A DNA stretch of 64,000 bases from Klebsormidium nitens (GCA_000708835.1 DF236987.1:237866-301865), one strand, 5' to 3'; positions 45,592-57,423 are shown, numbered from the stretch's first letter. The notes: generated from the letters alone by a model not told the origin. Program-made: numbers and translations.

Positions 45592-48233
45592 CTACTCTGA
45601 CTCAGAGTTGAGCTCTTCGAGCCAATCTTCGACAATGATTTTTTCCTCCAACTTCCGTTTCTTCAAGTAGACCGCCTGTACACCGTTCTTGACCCTTTTA
45701 TTTCCTCTGATTGACGTGTCGACGTCCTCCGGCAAGGGGATGCTGACTGTCCATTGAAGCGGAAAGGAAGATTGCTCGAGCTCCTCCACGTTCCTTGTAA
45801 TGCGGACGCTCTCACTCCTGCATAAAAAGGCAACAAGGATTGTGTTCACCGGATGAGAGTAATTGCAACAGACTGGTCCTGACACCGAGAATCTTATGGA
45901 TGCACCATGACGAAACAAGACCAGACTTTTGGATCTCAGCAGTGGCTAGGTTGCGACCACTTGAGGAACTAGCAGAACTTACGAAGTTGATTTGTCAGCA
46001 AGGCAACAACTCACTTCGAACATCTGGCCCACGACCCAGACATCAGTTTTAGGAACGCTTTCGAAGGGCCAACAAGCTCAACTGTCTGGGCAGTAAAGTT
46101 ATTTGACCAATTGTTTAAGCGTTTCTAGAGTCAGCGGGACACGACAGTGATGCCCCACCACAATCAACAATCAAAGGAGTCGACGGACATGCAAAACCTG
46201 CTATTGACCCCCTATCAGAATCAACAATGAATCTGCCTATCCGGAGTAAAGAACTAGATACAGCTGAACGTTTCAGCTCAATCTGCACCTTATTTCTTTC
46301 CAAGACTGGTTAGAAGTATTCAACTTGTGGCATACGCATGCAGATGCCACATCATGTTCCTAAAACATGGAGGTGCTATAACGAACTGCTCTCACCCAAT
46401 CTTCACATCTTCGTCGATCATGATGCCGCTGGCATCACCACCGAGCACCAAGCTCTGGAAGGGCAGCCCTGGGGTAGTTCTCTCTGGCTTGAACGTAGTT
46501 ATGGAACCAGCGCCGACGTAGACGTACATCTCAAAGTAGTCCTCCGTGTCCTTCACCCCAACCACAGCCCCAGGATGCAGGGACTGCGGGGTGAAGTCGT
46601 AAGGGCTTGGCAGCTTGGGAAGCACGGAGACCTCCTTCTTGACACTCTGCAAGAGACAAGAATTTACTCAATGTAAGCAGATGATGATACATGCTGTTGC
46701 TGAGAGACCATGTCAGACACTTGAGTCTCTCACATCAGAACGGCCACATCAATATTTAGCTCTTGAATCAACGTTTGGATCATGCTGCAATCAAGCAAGA
46801 TAATGCTACACTGTTTGAAGGCTGCAGTATTGGTGATTAGGCAAGTCCAGCTCTTCAGGGAATACCGTGGGGACAGATGAAACTTCCACTGAAACCTGTG
46901 AAGCCCTCTGTACTCCAAATCTTTGCTTAGCTGTAGAGCAGCCAACAGTGTGTACCAAAAGGCCCCTTTTTACCCACAGTCTGCGATGCTTTCAAGCAGA
47001 AAGTCTCCACAAAGCCTTTGAACAGCCAGCATATGAAGAACCAGCGAGGCAAAACCAGCTAAAGGACACTTTCTCACCTGCGGTGACGACTTCGGTTTAG
47101 AAGCCATCTTTGGTACGCGACGTCGAAGACGAGGCTCTCTGATTCCACGTTGCCCACCCTTCGCATCAAATCGCTCAGCGCAGGACTGCACTGGCTGTCA
47201 TCAAACGTACGGTAGGGCGCGTGCCACTGCTTAATCTTCCCAATCGCTCTGACGTTGCTCGCATTGATCACAAGACCCTCGCGGTACAGAATATTCCGAT
47301 GCCTTTTGGTGCAGCCAGGGGAGAAGATAAATGGTTCAGAGGGCTTTGAGGCGGAGAGTGCCACCAGCGCAGATGCTTGGTTTTTTAGCTTTGCTGTGGA
47401 TGCAGCGGAGCCTGGGAGCTGCTTTTGAGCTGCTTTCTGGTTGGATATGTCGTGCAAAGCCTTGCCGACATGACCACGCGCCGCATTGTTGGCTGAGATC
47501 GGCGAAGCTGCACAAATCAGAAAAGCATGTTAAAGAACAATCCATGAACAGGTTCATGGCAGGTGTGTGACAACACTGAGGGACAAAGCAGAAGCAGTGT
47601 CGGTCTTGACATCATGTGGCATGCATTTCCAGCCGTTGGGACAGAGGGAACCTAGAAGACAACTTTACCTATTATGTGCCATATTGCAACATTGATGCAT
47701 CGTTTTAGGCCGCAGTTCCTAAAATGACCCAATCAGAGATAGAGGTGCTGAGCAACTGATTGTGACATGTCACAATGGCCATTGGGTCAAAATGCACTTA
47801 CGGAAGTCCAGGGGCCGTTCACCGCCTTCCAAACGCTCCTGGACTGCCGTGTTGAGCAGCTTCCCTGCCTGGCCTCCTGATATGAGTGATCTCCATTCAC
47901 AGCCATTCTCTGTGAGCAGGGCATCAAGCGCCCGATAAAGAGTGTCTCTAGGCATGCCCCTCTTTGCGGTGTCTGAGCTGCTGCTGTCACCCACAGAGAA
48001 CACCTCTGAGCAGCGGTAAGCGAGCGCTAAGAGCTCTATCTTCTCGTCAACGGTCCTATCATCTCTGTCAATTGCTGCCGCCATGCGAGTTGCAAACGAA
48101 GAGTCATTCAGCACCTCCAAGGGGATCCAGGAGTACCAGTGCTGTTGGTTGCCATGGGTCAGCTGAACGATGCTAAGGCGCCGAAGTTGAAAAGGGGAAG
48201 ACAGGCGACTCTGAAGCCTAAGGGGACAAGTCT
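45592..48233 (-). CDS. Second gene of the 14.8-kb element, unknown product, 4 exons, 5' end unresolved
   Basis: Minus-strand exons: from at most 48233 down to 47802, then 47078-47507, 46396-46644 and 45592-45817. They join in phase (C|CT, AG|T, GG|G) and end at TAG. Readable pieces are NSxx-like HGNQQHWYSWIPLEVLNDSS, then EKIELLALAYRCSEVF, RHRNILYREGLVINASNVRA, YFEMYVYVGAGSITTFKPER, and an acidic C-terminus ENWLEEL-like (VEDWLEELNSESE). I recognise no family. No ATG in frame is evident at the 5' end (the frame is open up to a TAG near 48234), so a further exon is likely. It faces the plus-strand gene. Being free of internal stops, it looks better preserved. A helper or DNA-binding role for transposition is inference only. 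Confidence 0.55.
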
Positions 48234-48682
48234 CCTAATCATTTTCCTGGGCAGCTCTCTTCAGACCATGAATCCGAGTCATAATGCACTCGGATTATGT
48301 ATCAGTAAGTATCAATGCTGCAGCCTGCGCCAGTGCAGGCGCGCCATGATGCACTGAACTGAATTCCGACTTTGGAAGAGGGAATTGGCGGGAGAGTTTC
48401 AAACTTAGAACTATTAAGATAAATATGTAACATCAAGTGGAAGTGAATGCCAAGCGTTACAATTACAGGTTCGATTCGGAAAAGCCCTCAAAAAAATCTG
48501 GGGGTCGTTCAAGGCCCATGGTTCCCCATGTCCACCCCCGTGACCACGCCATTCCAAAATGCCGTCGTTCGTTCGGTCCCCAGGCCTTGCCCCGACGGGC
48601 CCCGCTGGACGAACCCCCTGAATATTTTGTCGCCGGCATAAGGATTGGCCAGACCCCCGACGGTCCCCTGGCGGCACGGGTA

Positions 48683-48721
48683 ATTTACGAGGCTCGAAAA
48701 TAGCACCGTAGATACCTCGTG
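48683..48721 (-). repeat. Right terminal inverted repeat of the 14.8-kb element
   Basis: Reverse complement of the left repeat with two mismatches (positions 29 and 36 from the outer end). GC-rich subterminal DNA with CCCC/GGGG runs lies inside it (48480-48680), mirroring the left end. Confidence 0.85.
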
Positions 48722-49856
48722 AAATTTATCCGGAAATCTGCCGTATGTACTTGGCTCAGTTCGATCAATTCTGGCACTGATGTGCCAGATGGGCCATGAC
48801 GCCATCTTAAACAAATGATCAGGCCCCTTGGAGATCTGGTAGGGTAGTCAGCCTGGCGCGTTCGAACCTCAAACATCAATTCCCATGTATGCCATGGAAG
48901 CCTAATATGGCCCATGTGGATACGGCGTTTTGAAATCAGAGAACATCATACATGGGCTGCGACGCACATGGCATGATCAAGTACGTACGATACCGGCGCC
49001 ATGTGTGCATCATTCATGCATACCGCCCATGGCATCTGCATGCATGCGATCAGTGCCGCGGCGACGCGCGAATATATATGTCTCACTCATGCTAGATACA
49101 TCGACTTAGTATATCCTGCATCATGCAGTCTGCACATGGTGGCGGCCGGCAAATTGCCATGCATGCTGATGGCAACGACGGTCCAACTACTTATATACAG
49201 GTGCATACGGCAATGATGCCATGATTGCGTGCGGCCGGCTAGGCTGACCATGAGGGACGATCATGATTCGCTTGCAGCGTTTTCCTGTATCATAGTATCC
49301 GACAAAGTTGATTAAGCACTGTCAGTGTGGTGTACAAGACGCGTTGCATCATGCGTGAGCTACTTATATATGTAAGCGCCTGGCTCGAAGACTTGCCAAT
49401 CAATCAGTAACTTGGACCAAGCTAGCGGCAGGCTCAGTGCAATCTAGGCATTCACTCATAGTTAGAACCAGGTTTCGTCTCAAGTTGGTCGCTTCGAGGA
49501 TCATACTGGGAAGTCCATTGCCTAGGCCAACTTGAATCCAAATCGAAGAGCTCCAAGTTCGATGTACGGGTTCTCGGTCCACTGCTTTGAATGAACTAGT
49601 CACATGCTTCCAACACAGCAATCCTCAAAGGCCACAAGAAGCCGCAGGTCAACCTTTCTCGTGGACCAATCACCTGCTTATATTCTCCATCCAGTGAGAT
49701 ACAGTTGCACTCTTCTATCGTTGCACAAACTTCAAACGAACAGGGAGTCCCTAAAAGAAGATAAACGACAGCCAAGCCTCACCGAAATCTTTGGAGCGGC
49801 ACGTATCTAAAAAGCAAATGACCAACATTGTCGTACCTACACATCTGCCTCAAAGG
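48722..49856. other. Intergenic spacer right of the element
   Basis: From about 48940 to 49390 it is rich in CATGCATG, ATATATA and CCGGC palindromes, similar in texture to 6300-6600. No gene seen. Confidence 0.4.
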
Positions 49857-52800
49857 TCACCTCCCAATTTTCCGACCGTCTCCGACGCCAACAACAGTCC
49901 CACCACCGCCGCTCCCTTCTCCGTCAACGTCCTCGGCCTCCTCCTGCTCTAATTGGACAACCTTCTCTTTTATCGCCGTTCCTAGTTTGGAGCTCTCCAA
50001 CGCATCTTTCGCCGCCCCCGCCTCGTCGCTCAGCAACGACTTGGCATCGCTCACTTTTTTGCGCAGCTGACTCTGCTGCTCATCCATTCCGGCGCCCTCG
50101 GTGTCCGCCAGGCCGACCTGAACGGCGCCATCTACATAACCGATAGCAGGAAAGTTGGTTAACTCTGGCGGTCAACGGTTGGTTAACCGTGGCGGTTAAC
50201 GGCTGGTTAAAGCTCGCAGGAGAAGGTGCCTTCCCGAACCGGTACGACTGACAGGCCCGCCTGAACAGCGCCATCTACGTAACCGACAGCGAGAAATTGG
50301 TATAAAGTGGGGGTCAGTGGTTGATGGAAATGGGCGGTTAGCGGCTGGTTATATTCGCAGTTAAAGTTGCCTCCGCGAACCAGCACGACGGCTAGGCCAA
50401 CCTGAACAGCGCCATCTGCCCAGCCAACAGCGGAGGTGTTAGAAACGGTATTCAACATGACGGTTAACGGTCGGCTGCAGTGGGGGTTGACAGCTGGTCA
50501 AAAGCTTGCAATTACAATTGCAATGAAAAAGCAGCACAACTGCCAACCAGCGAAACAGCGCCCACGCAAACCACGGCGAGATGAAATGTGAAGTTCGTTG
50601 ACATTGACGGTCAATACTTGGCTCACTCTCGTGATGAAAACTCTGTGAATCTGCATACACCAAAAACGAGTGCGAGGCAAGGCGGCTGTTGGATCTGACG
50701 AGCGCCCTCCGCAAAGCACAGTAGAAACGATCAAAGATAGTTGCTCCCAGTCCCAGCCATTTCAGACCGATAATGTGGCACAGCATAGGAGTTGAACATA
50801 GCATGAAGGCAAGGATCCTGAAGGAAAGCATTGCGCCAAGCAGCAAGGTGAGGGGAGATCCATATCGTCCAAAGAGCTCTGGTAGCCGGTGCGGATGTTG
50901 TCCTTTTCTCGTGGAAAAGATCGCAAAAGGACTCTGCCTGTTTCGATCGACTCATAGCCTTCTCACAAACAGACAAAGAGTTACACGAAAGCAACGTTTC
51001 CTATATCGCCAGGTTTCAATCACCGATGCAAAGCGACGCAGCCCGCGTTTGAACAATTGCACGAACCCAGTGCCTATTACACAGACAAAAACCCATAAGA
51101 ATCGAGTGTATCGAAGGTAATCAAACATTTCCAAAACGACTAGCTGATCAATCGACGATTCCAGAAGCCTAATATGCGCTGGAGGCCGAAGCTGAGGTCG
51201 TTAAGACGGCGCAAAGCTCCCAAACCGGTGGCACTCCACAAGAAGATTATGATTCCTGCCACGTTACAATCTACGTGCAGAGGATCGGTAAGCCTCCTGT
51301 CCTAAACCCCCTTGTCGGCAAGATCGAAAGACAACGCGCCTCTGTGCCAAAAATCATGTGCAGAGGATCGGTAAGCCTCCTGTCCTAAACCCCCTTGTCG
51401 GCAAGATCGAAAGACAACGCGCCTCTGTGCCAAAAATCATGCATCTCCGATTTCAGAAAGAGTTAGATAGCCTGTCACTAAACGGCTCAACGCACCCATG
51501 AAACCGTTGCAAATCATATGCGCTTCCACTTCCTGATACGCTCAAGATTCCGCGCAGAAAGTCCTGCAAGCTCCTGTCGTGTCTCCTCTTGTTCAGAACA
51601 TCAAAAGACAAGGCGCCCCCATGACGGACCGTCTGCCCAGTTTCAACAAGGAAAACTGTTCTGCCGAGAAACTCGAATCTGATCACAAACGAGCGATTAG
51701 ACTTCCTTAAGAACGTCGGTTAGGAAGGAAAAAAGCAGAGCAAGGATGTCCGAAACAACCGTGAGATCGAGGGTGGTTGCTGCAAGGCCGGTGAATGGAG
51801 GAAATACTTGGCGTTGAAAAGCAACTCACCAGCAGCATCTCCGTTCCCCGCCTCTTTCACCGCCTCAATTGCTTCGCGCAAAGCACTTTCAGACACGTCG
51901 GCAACCCCCTCATCCCCCCCCTTGCGCGAGCCTGTTCCCTTGCCCCCCTGCTCGAACGACGACCGATCGAACCAGTGCAGACCTGGAAACGACTCTGCAG
52001 AGGCAGTGGACAAAAGTTGTTAGACAGCGAATCTAAATCTTTCTTGGGCTGCTTCTATTCAAAAGCTTGATTGAAAAACAACAGTTTGAGAAAGAGAGAG
52101 GAGGCATGATAAAAGGAAGGAAAGTTGGACACCTGCAAAAGTAACCGTATGGATCCTTTAAAGCAATTCTGCCTGCTAATGCATCCAACGTTCTTGTGAA
52201 AGACTCTGACTCTAGCGGCAAACTCGACACCAAGCATAACGTACGACAGTGAATCACTTTCCGTGTTCACATAATAATCGCATCTCGTGAACTCAACCCC
52301 GGCTTCTTCATGGGAAGTGTCCGAGGCTTCTACATCGAAACCAGAAAGTTACATACCATCTTCAATTCGGACGATGAAAGAGAACAGATTTTAATACGAG
52401 CTTACCGTTCCCCTCCCTCCACCGCGAGATGCTAAACGGCCGAGTCTGTCTCCGAAGGTACAGGTACCCCCCCAACAGCAGAAGCAACAAAACGCTTGCT
52501 TGGATGCAGAAGCGCAGCTTGCCCCGAGGCCCCTTCCGGGGGTTCTCGGTCCTGCGGCGTCTCAGGGACTGCATCTCATCCTGAAGGTTACGAGCCTCTC
52601 CTTTGTTCTGCAAGCAGGATCAGAAGCTTGTTGCCTTTTCTTCTCCTTTCTGGATTCCTTCCAGAATCATTGAGTGGCTATCCCTTTGCCTCTCTCCTTC
52701 ATTCTACGAGCCGGGGTCAAAGAGGCGTTCACTTTTCTCAGAGCTCAACTGAAAAGGTTACCCTTCTTGAACAGTGTCAAAACATTTGCGGGCGCCATCA

Positions 52801-53651
52801 GTGTGGCGAGGACCTCATACAATTTGCTAGTCAGTTATAGTGGTGACGGTACCTTCTCTCGATCTTCAATCAAGAAGACTTGCTGATTTTACTTAGCGGT
52901 CACTGGCGTGTCCTCTCGTGCAGGGAGTCAAGATCAACATTTTTAAGTAACTAGTGGGCGTGGCTAAGCATTTGGGGTGGTCAAAGAAAAGTCCTCTGAT
53001 TGTGTTCAGTTGCGAAGTTGGTTAGTGTCCTTCTGGAAGAACAGCGAGGCAAGATCCAATCAAGCGCTATGTTACAATGACCCTTTCACACAAACCCTGT
53101 TTGCGAAACCAAAGGGCACACACAAGGTCTTGCATAACACTTTTGCTCTAATCACCACGATTCTCCATCATTGCTCTGTAGCCGGCGGGAGCGCTCTCCT
53201 GACGGCTCACCCAGAAAACAAGGCAAAGGGCTTCAGAAATATTATGGTTAGAGGCACAACTAGAAGCTTGCAAACGTGAATAGGGCAACTTTAGAAGCTG
53301 CCAGGCTATTTACTGAGCCATCAAATTTAAGCAGCGCGAATGCAGCAGAAATGGACTTCAAATTCTGTTTCAACCACCAGCTTTTACAGATCGACATGTT
53401 CACCAACTCTCTGATTAGCGGAATATACGTACATCCAATCAATTAAAGACACAGAAACAGCCTGTACAACCAGATTAGCTCACCGAGACAACCACCTTAT
53501 CCTTCACGCGTCTCGTCGTCCTTCCGCTTGCGTCTGTCAGAATTTCCTGCTCCACCGCACCCAGCTTGTCCGATAAACCCTGGAGCAAGGCAAGAACGCG
53601 CTCGTCCTCTCCATCAGCAGGCGGCGGCCCGCCTTCCTTTGCAGTGGACAT
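49857..53651 (-). CDS. Unknown single-pass membrane protein with coiled-coil tail, 4 exons
   Basis: Exons on the minus strand: 53484-53651, 52406-52607, 51830-51994, 49857-50131, exactly 270 codons (269 residues, TGA). All joins are in phase. The ATG at 53651 begins MSTAKEGGPPPADGEDERVL. Residues 20-60 form a charged helix (ALLQGLSDKLGAVEQEIL). A basic stretch (RRRRTENPRKGPRGK, about 73-87) precedes one hydrophobic segment, CIQASVLLLLLLGGYLYL (about 90-107). The rest is acidic and helical (SESALREAIEAVKEAG; QLRKKVSDAKSLLSDEAGAA) and ends in a Gly/Val tail. The basic side before the TM suggests an N-in orientation. I recognise no family. The last exon is preceded by two decayed copies of its own start. 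It is head to head with the DUF3128-like gene. Confidence 0.8.
50090..50450 (-). repeat. Three tandem intron-end/exon-start units before the last exon of the membrane-protein gene
   Basis: On the minus strand ATGGCGC-GTTCAGG follows an AG below 50132, 50275 and 50416 (spacing 143 and 141 bp). The intron text between them (GGTTAACCG/GGCGGTTAACGG runs) is repeated too. The lowest unit is the real exon. All three read GAVQ-x-GL in the exon frame. The middle one meets TAA after about 22 codons. Confidence 0.92.
51275..51440 (+). repeat. Perfect 83-bp tandem duplication
   Basis: 51275-51357 and 51358-51440 are identical at all 83 positions. A third, diverged version lies at about 51550-51630 (CAAGCTCCTGTCGTGTCTCC...AAAAGACAAGGCGCC). 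All lie in an intron of the membrane-protein gene. Confidence 0.97.
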
Positions 53652-55140
53652 CGAAATCCCAAACAGTACACGCGTCTGTCCACCGATGCTTCTGTATCGC
53701 AGCAGATTTAGTATGGCTGTGTCAGTACGTACGAGCGTGAAGGAGAGAACGTGTGCAATACACGCATCCAATGGCAATAGAGAAAACCTGTCCAAGCTAC
53801 GAGAGGGACTAAGGGGCGCCCTGGGCTTAGCACTCGTCCTAGGAAATTTGCCCCTTTTCTCTGACCTGAAGACTTCGAAGTGCAAATTCTGTGTCCCAAG
53901 TGTACAGCCTGCAGGGTGGAGTGTTCTATGACTTCGATGTGCCCAGCTAAAGTGCAGTCCGAGAAGACTGCTTCAAAAGCGGTGCCAATCTTGCTGGGTT
54001 AAATATCCCTGGTATTTATTGACACTGCATGTATCCACCTGCCCGGAAGAGGATGTGCAATCAACATTCACATTTTGCCAAGAGCTTGCAAAGTTGCATG
54101 AAGCTGTGGCCCCGCTGTGGCGCTCTGCTTGCTTTCCCAGTTGCTGTTCATGTCAGCCCCACGAGCGCAGCATTACATTTCATTTTCATGCCTCAGCAGC
54201 AAGGGCGTTCACCACGGTCTAGCTCAAAGGTACATCGCCAGGAAAGTCCTGCATCATCGTGCTTCCACGGCCCTGGCCTTAAAACTTGCCCCCTCCCAGC
54301 TGGATTGTGTGGTAGAATGCTGAGATGAGAAATTTCTTGGACTATTTGTGGTCTGATTTCTCTTTGGCTGGTGCTCCGAAGAACACGTTCCCATTGTCTT
54401 CATCAGGGGAGAGTGGGTGACATAGCTGCAACTCGGTTTAAGAGCGGCGAGACTGATGCATTTCTGATCCCGGAGAGCTTCTCAGGAGGGAAGTTTGATA
54501 TAGACAGGAATTCACTGCCCAAGGGTGTGACACAAGTGCCCAAGTAAGCTTGACAACCAAAGAGTAAGTGACTCCAGATTGGTCAACAAGAAAAAGCTTA
54601 GTTTCTGCTTGTTCTGTAGCTTAGAGGCCTCTGGTACTTTCATATAATGCCCCTGTGGGAAACTGGGCAAGTGATTCTGATTGGTTTTGTGGGGCTCAAG
54701 CTCCTTGACAAGCCTGAGCCCACAAGGTCCGACAGCGTAAGGCTTGTCAGAGTTGAGCTCAGTGGAGCCAGTGGCAGGTTCCACCACTTCTTGCAACTGG
54801 TCTCAATGAACCAACTCTGCCGACTGGTTGTCGTTTCTTGTGAAAGCGTACACGATTCGCTGGTTAAGATCAGGTCATTCATTGTCGCCTTTACTCTCAG
54901 TTCCTTGTCCTCTTTGTTTCTGAGACGGAGTTGAACTGGAGTGGAATTGGCGGCAAAACTCACCGGACAAATCTCCCCCAGTCTCCTGTCCTCTCTGTTT
55001 CTTGTGATGAGACACACTGGACTGAAAGCGGCAGCAAAACATTGTTGGAAGACTCACGCCCCTGCGTCTGACCCGGAACGTTCGCGGGATGCAATCCTCC
55101 AGCGACTCTAACCATAATTGAGCTTGATGCGTGACAGGAC
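53652..55140. promoter_or_regulatory. Head-to-head spacer, membrane-protein gene / DUF3128-like gene
   Basis: The two start codons point outwards from this 1.5-kb stretch. No clear TATA box. Two related pieces about 95 bp apart (TCCTTGTCCTCTTTGTTTCT near 54903; TCCTGTCCTCTCTGTTTCTT near 54982) suggest an old tandem duplication. No supported exon. Confidence 0.4.
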
Positions 55141-55980
55141 ATGTCTGAACCCACGACCAGCGGCAGGGATGAGGAACCCCCACGCTCGAGGCTGACTTGC
55201 ACCAATCGCTTCGACGCACTCTGGTTCTGTTACTGTGAGGCCGCTTTGGCATTTGAAGCCCCGGCCCTTCGTCGAGGCATTTCGAAAGAGTCTGACTGTA
55301 TTTCACAAGTGCAAGCTGGCCTTTGTAGATATATTGACAAGTTCTGGCAGTGCTGACTATGCAAATGTCAAAGATTCTTGCTGCTGAAGACTTCCGTTGG
55401 TGTGTACTCATTTGCCTGTGCTCCCATCCACCTTCTTACGATGTGATGCTCTATTAGTCATGGTGGAAGAGAAACCCTGACAGGCTTTACGGAGTTTATC
55501 GCTGTGTGCCCCTCTGCAGCCCCCGTGTATCAAATGACAGTGTATTACCAAGATGGGGTCGTTGACAGTTGCACGAAGAAATGGAGCGAGCTCTATGATT
55601 GCTTGAAACTGAAAACAAAAACTAGAGTTGAGCAAGAGGTAAGTGCTCCATCAAGACTCAATTGTTGTTGCTCTTTGCATGATCTGTCCAGGTCGGTTGT
55701 TGCATTTAGGACTGGAGCTTCCTGCCATGATGACCAGGTATGCTTGGAATATGCATCGTTCAGCTCGGGGACTTACGGTCCTCTGATCACAATCTCCTGA
55801 CAGGCCATCCTTGAAGCCCAAGAGAAGGACAAAGAACCACTGTTCTGGACTTACAAAAGTAAAGAAGAGGCACAGAAAGACTGGAGGGAGCGTTTTGGTC
55901 ACCTTCGAGATGGTAGTGTGTTAGGGCAGTCAGATCTTGGGAATGCTTCAAGGCTTGGTTCGTCGTCAAGTTGCATTTAG
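55141..55980 (+). CDS. Twin-CX9C protein of the DUF3128/EMI1-like type, 3 exons
   Basis: Exons 55141-55234, 55520-55638 and 55804-55980 give 129 residues and a TAG stop. Cys20-x9-Cys30 (CTNRFDALWFC) and Cys49-x9-Cys59 (CTKKWSELYDC) form a twin CX9C pair typical of small CHCH-fold proteins oxidised in the mitochondrial intermembrane space. The surrounding text, YSPVYQMTVYYQDGVVDSC, then CLKLKTKTRVEQEAILEAQE and FWTYKSKEEAQKDWRERFGHL, fits DUF3128 (the yeast Emi1 group). Those members are poorly characterised; links to respiratory assembly come from family knowledge, not from this sequence. The ATG is the first in frame, just before the conserved core, with a short acidic leader and no transit peptide, as usual for this import route. 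Confidence 0.87.
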
Positions 55981-57423
55981 TGTTCATCTTCTGGCAATAA
56001 GTTGCGTCAAGATGACATGCTAGTCTGTAGAGATTGACCTAATAGATTGTACCCTATCTGCCGTTGGGCGTGGGCGAAGTAGGTAAACTTTCTGCAAAGT
56101 AGGTAAACTTTCTGCTTCTGCGTCAATGAAGCATTGACGTCACGGAAGCTTGGACTTAAGGTGCGTTTTCACGTTCTTTGTGGATGTCCTCACCTTGCAC
56201 AGTCCACGCCGAGCAATGGCATGGCGAACATGGCATTGCTGATTGATTGACGCCCTTATACAGCATTTATTGGCCATGGAGCATGGTTCATAAAGCAAGC
56301 TTGAAAGCCCAATCGTGGTTTTTGATCGACTCTGGCTACCCTGCTTATCATTGCAGATCTGCTGCAGTAAGGCATGCAACCCCCCCGGCGGCAGCTATAG
56401 TTCTGCATGGTTTAGCTAGCGTTTGTGTTGCAGGGCAAATATGTCACTTCTTTTTAAGCACATCAGTGGCCCAGCCATGGAACTTCTCAGCAGAATCGTT
56501 TGCAAACAAAGTTCGAATTCAAATCGAAGTCTGTGTAGGTGAGTCGGCGTTGGTACTTATTATCGAAGGTATTATGCATCGCACTGAGCTTTGGTCTTGA
56601 TGGTCTGGAATGACGTAGCCAAACAAGCCATAGGGTTCTCATCACACACAAATGATTGTAATGAATGCCCAGTTCTGCACAGAACTGTGCTTCATACTGG
56701 CTTAGCCTACGCAACAGTTCTAAGAAGGAAACGTTATTGACCACAACCTATATCTTGCTAACAGGGATATCGCCACACTACAAAGACATTTTCTGAACCA
56801 AACAAACATCTATAAGGCACGAGAAACGCGAAGTAAGATGAGTCGGTTTCTTTTGAAAGGCTCAGGTACAAATCTGCCAATAGCATGGCACGACCACCAT
56901 TAGTAGAATCGAGAGGATTGTTTTGCTACTTACGTTAGTGATCTGCACTGTGAGCCCCCTACCACCAATCCATGATAAATTACTCACCAAAACCACCCTT
57001 TCCGTCCCCATGAGAAAACATCAAGTGCCGATGCTACCGAGCACAGAGCTCGCCAAGATGCCACTACCGGTACTACCTAACCGTCTCTATTTAACAAATT
57101 ACCTTCCGGTGGCCGCACCTGTATATCGTTGGCCTAATCTCTAGGATCATCGTATTGGTACACCTTCAGAACCTCTAGATGACACAACACTCTTGGGCAT
57201 GCAATGCAACAAGAGTGCTATGTCATACAAATGAATCGCAACTACGCTCCGCCTCTACTAACTACCTACCCGTTGTTCACATCTACAATCTTCCTCCGGA
57301 AACCATCATACAAGACAGCGTTGATAACCTAATCCAGCCGTGTTTGGAGCGCCCATATGTATGCAACTTGCGCGATCATTGCAGTCTGTACAGTAGCCAC
57401 TCAGCCCACCGCTCAAATTGGTT
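55981..57423. other. Convergent intergenic region DUF3128-like / KRP
   Basis: A 20-bp tandem repeat (AAGTAGGTAAACTTTCTGC at 56077 and 56097) lies near 56100. The rest is unremarkable; no gene or RNA seen. Confidence 0.5.

Larger units (their letters stand above)
33888..48721. mobile_element. 14.8-kb terminal-inverted-repeat element, possibly CACTA/CMC-like, partly decayed
   Basis: Both ends carry the same 39-bp sequence in opposite orientation with 37 of 39 bases identical, starting CACGAGGTATCTACGGTGCT. The flanking triplet is AAA on both sides (33885-33887 and 48722-48724), which fits a 3-bp target duplication. The inside has two convergent multi-exon genes: a long plus-strand gene (34880-44731) and a minus-strand gene (45592-48233). 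This resembles two-gene DNA transposons. Ends beginning CAC with 3-bp duplications fit the CACTA/EnSpm (CMC) superfamily, but the protein is not recognisable enough to confirm this. The plus-strand gene has nonsense codons and frameshifts, so this copy is probably not autonomous. Alternative: two unrelated MITE copies flanking ordinary genes. Confidence 0.65.
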
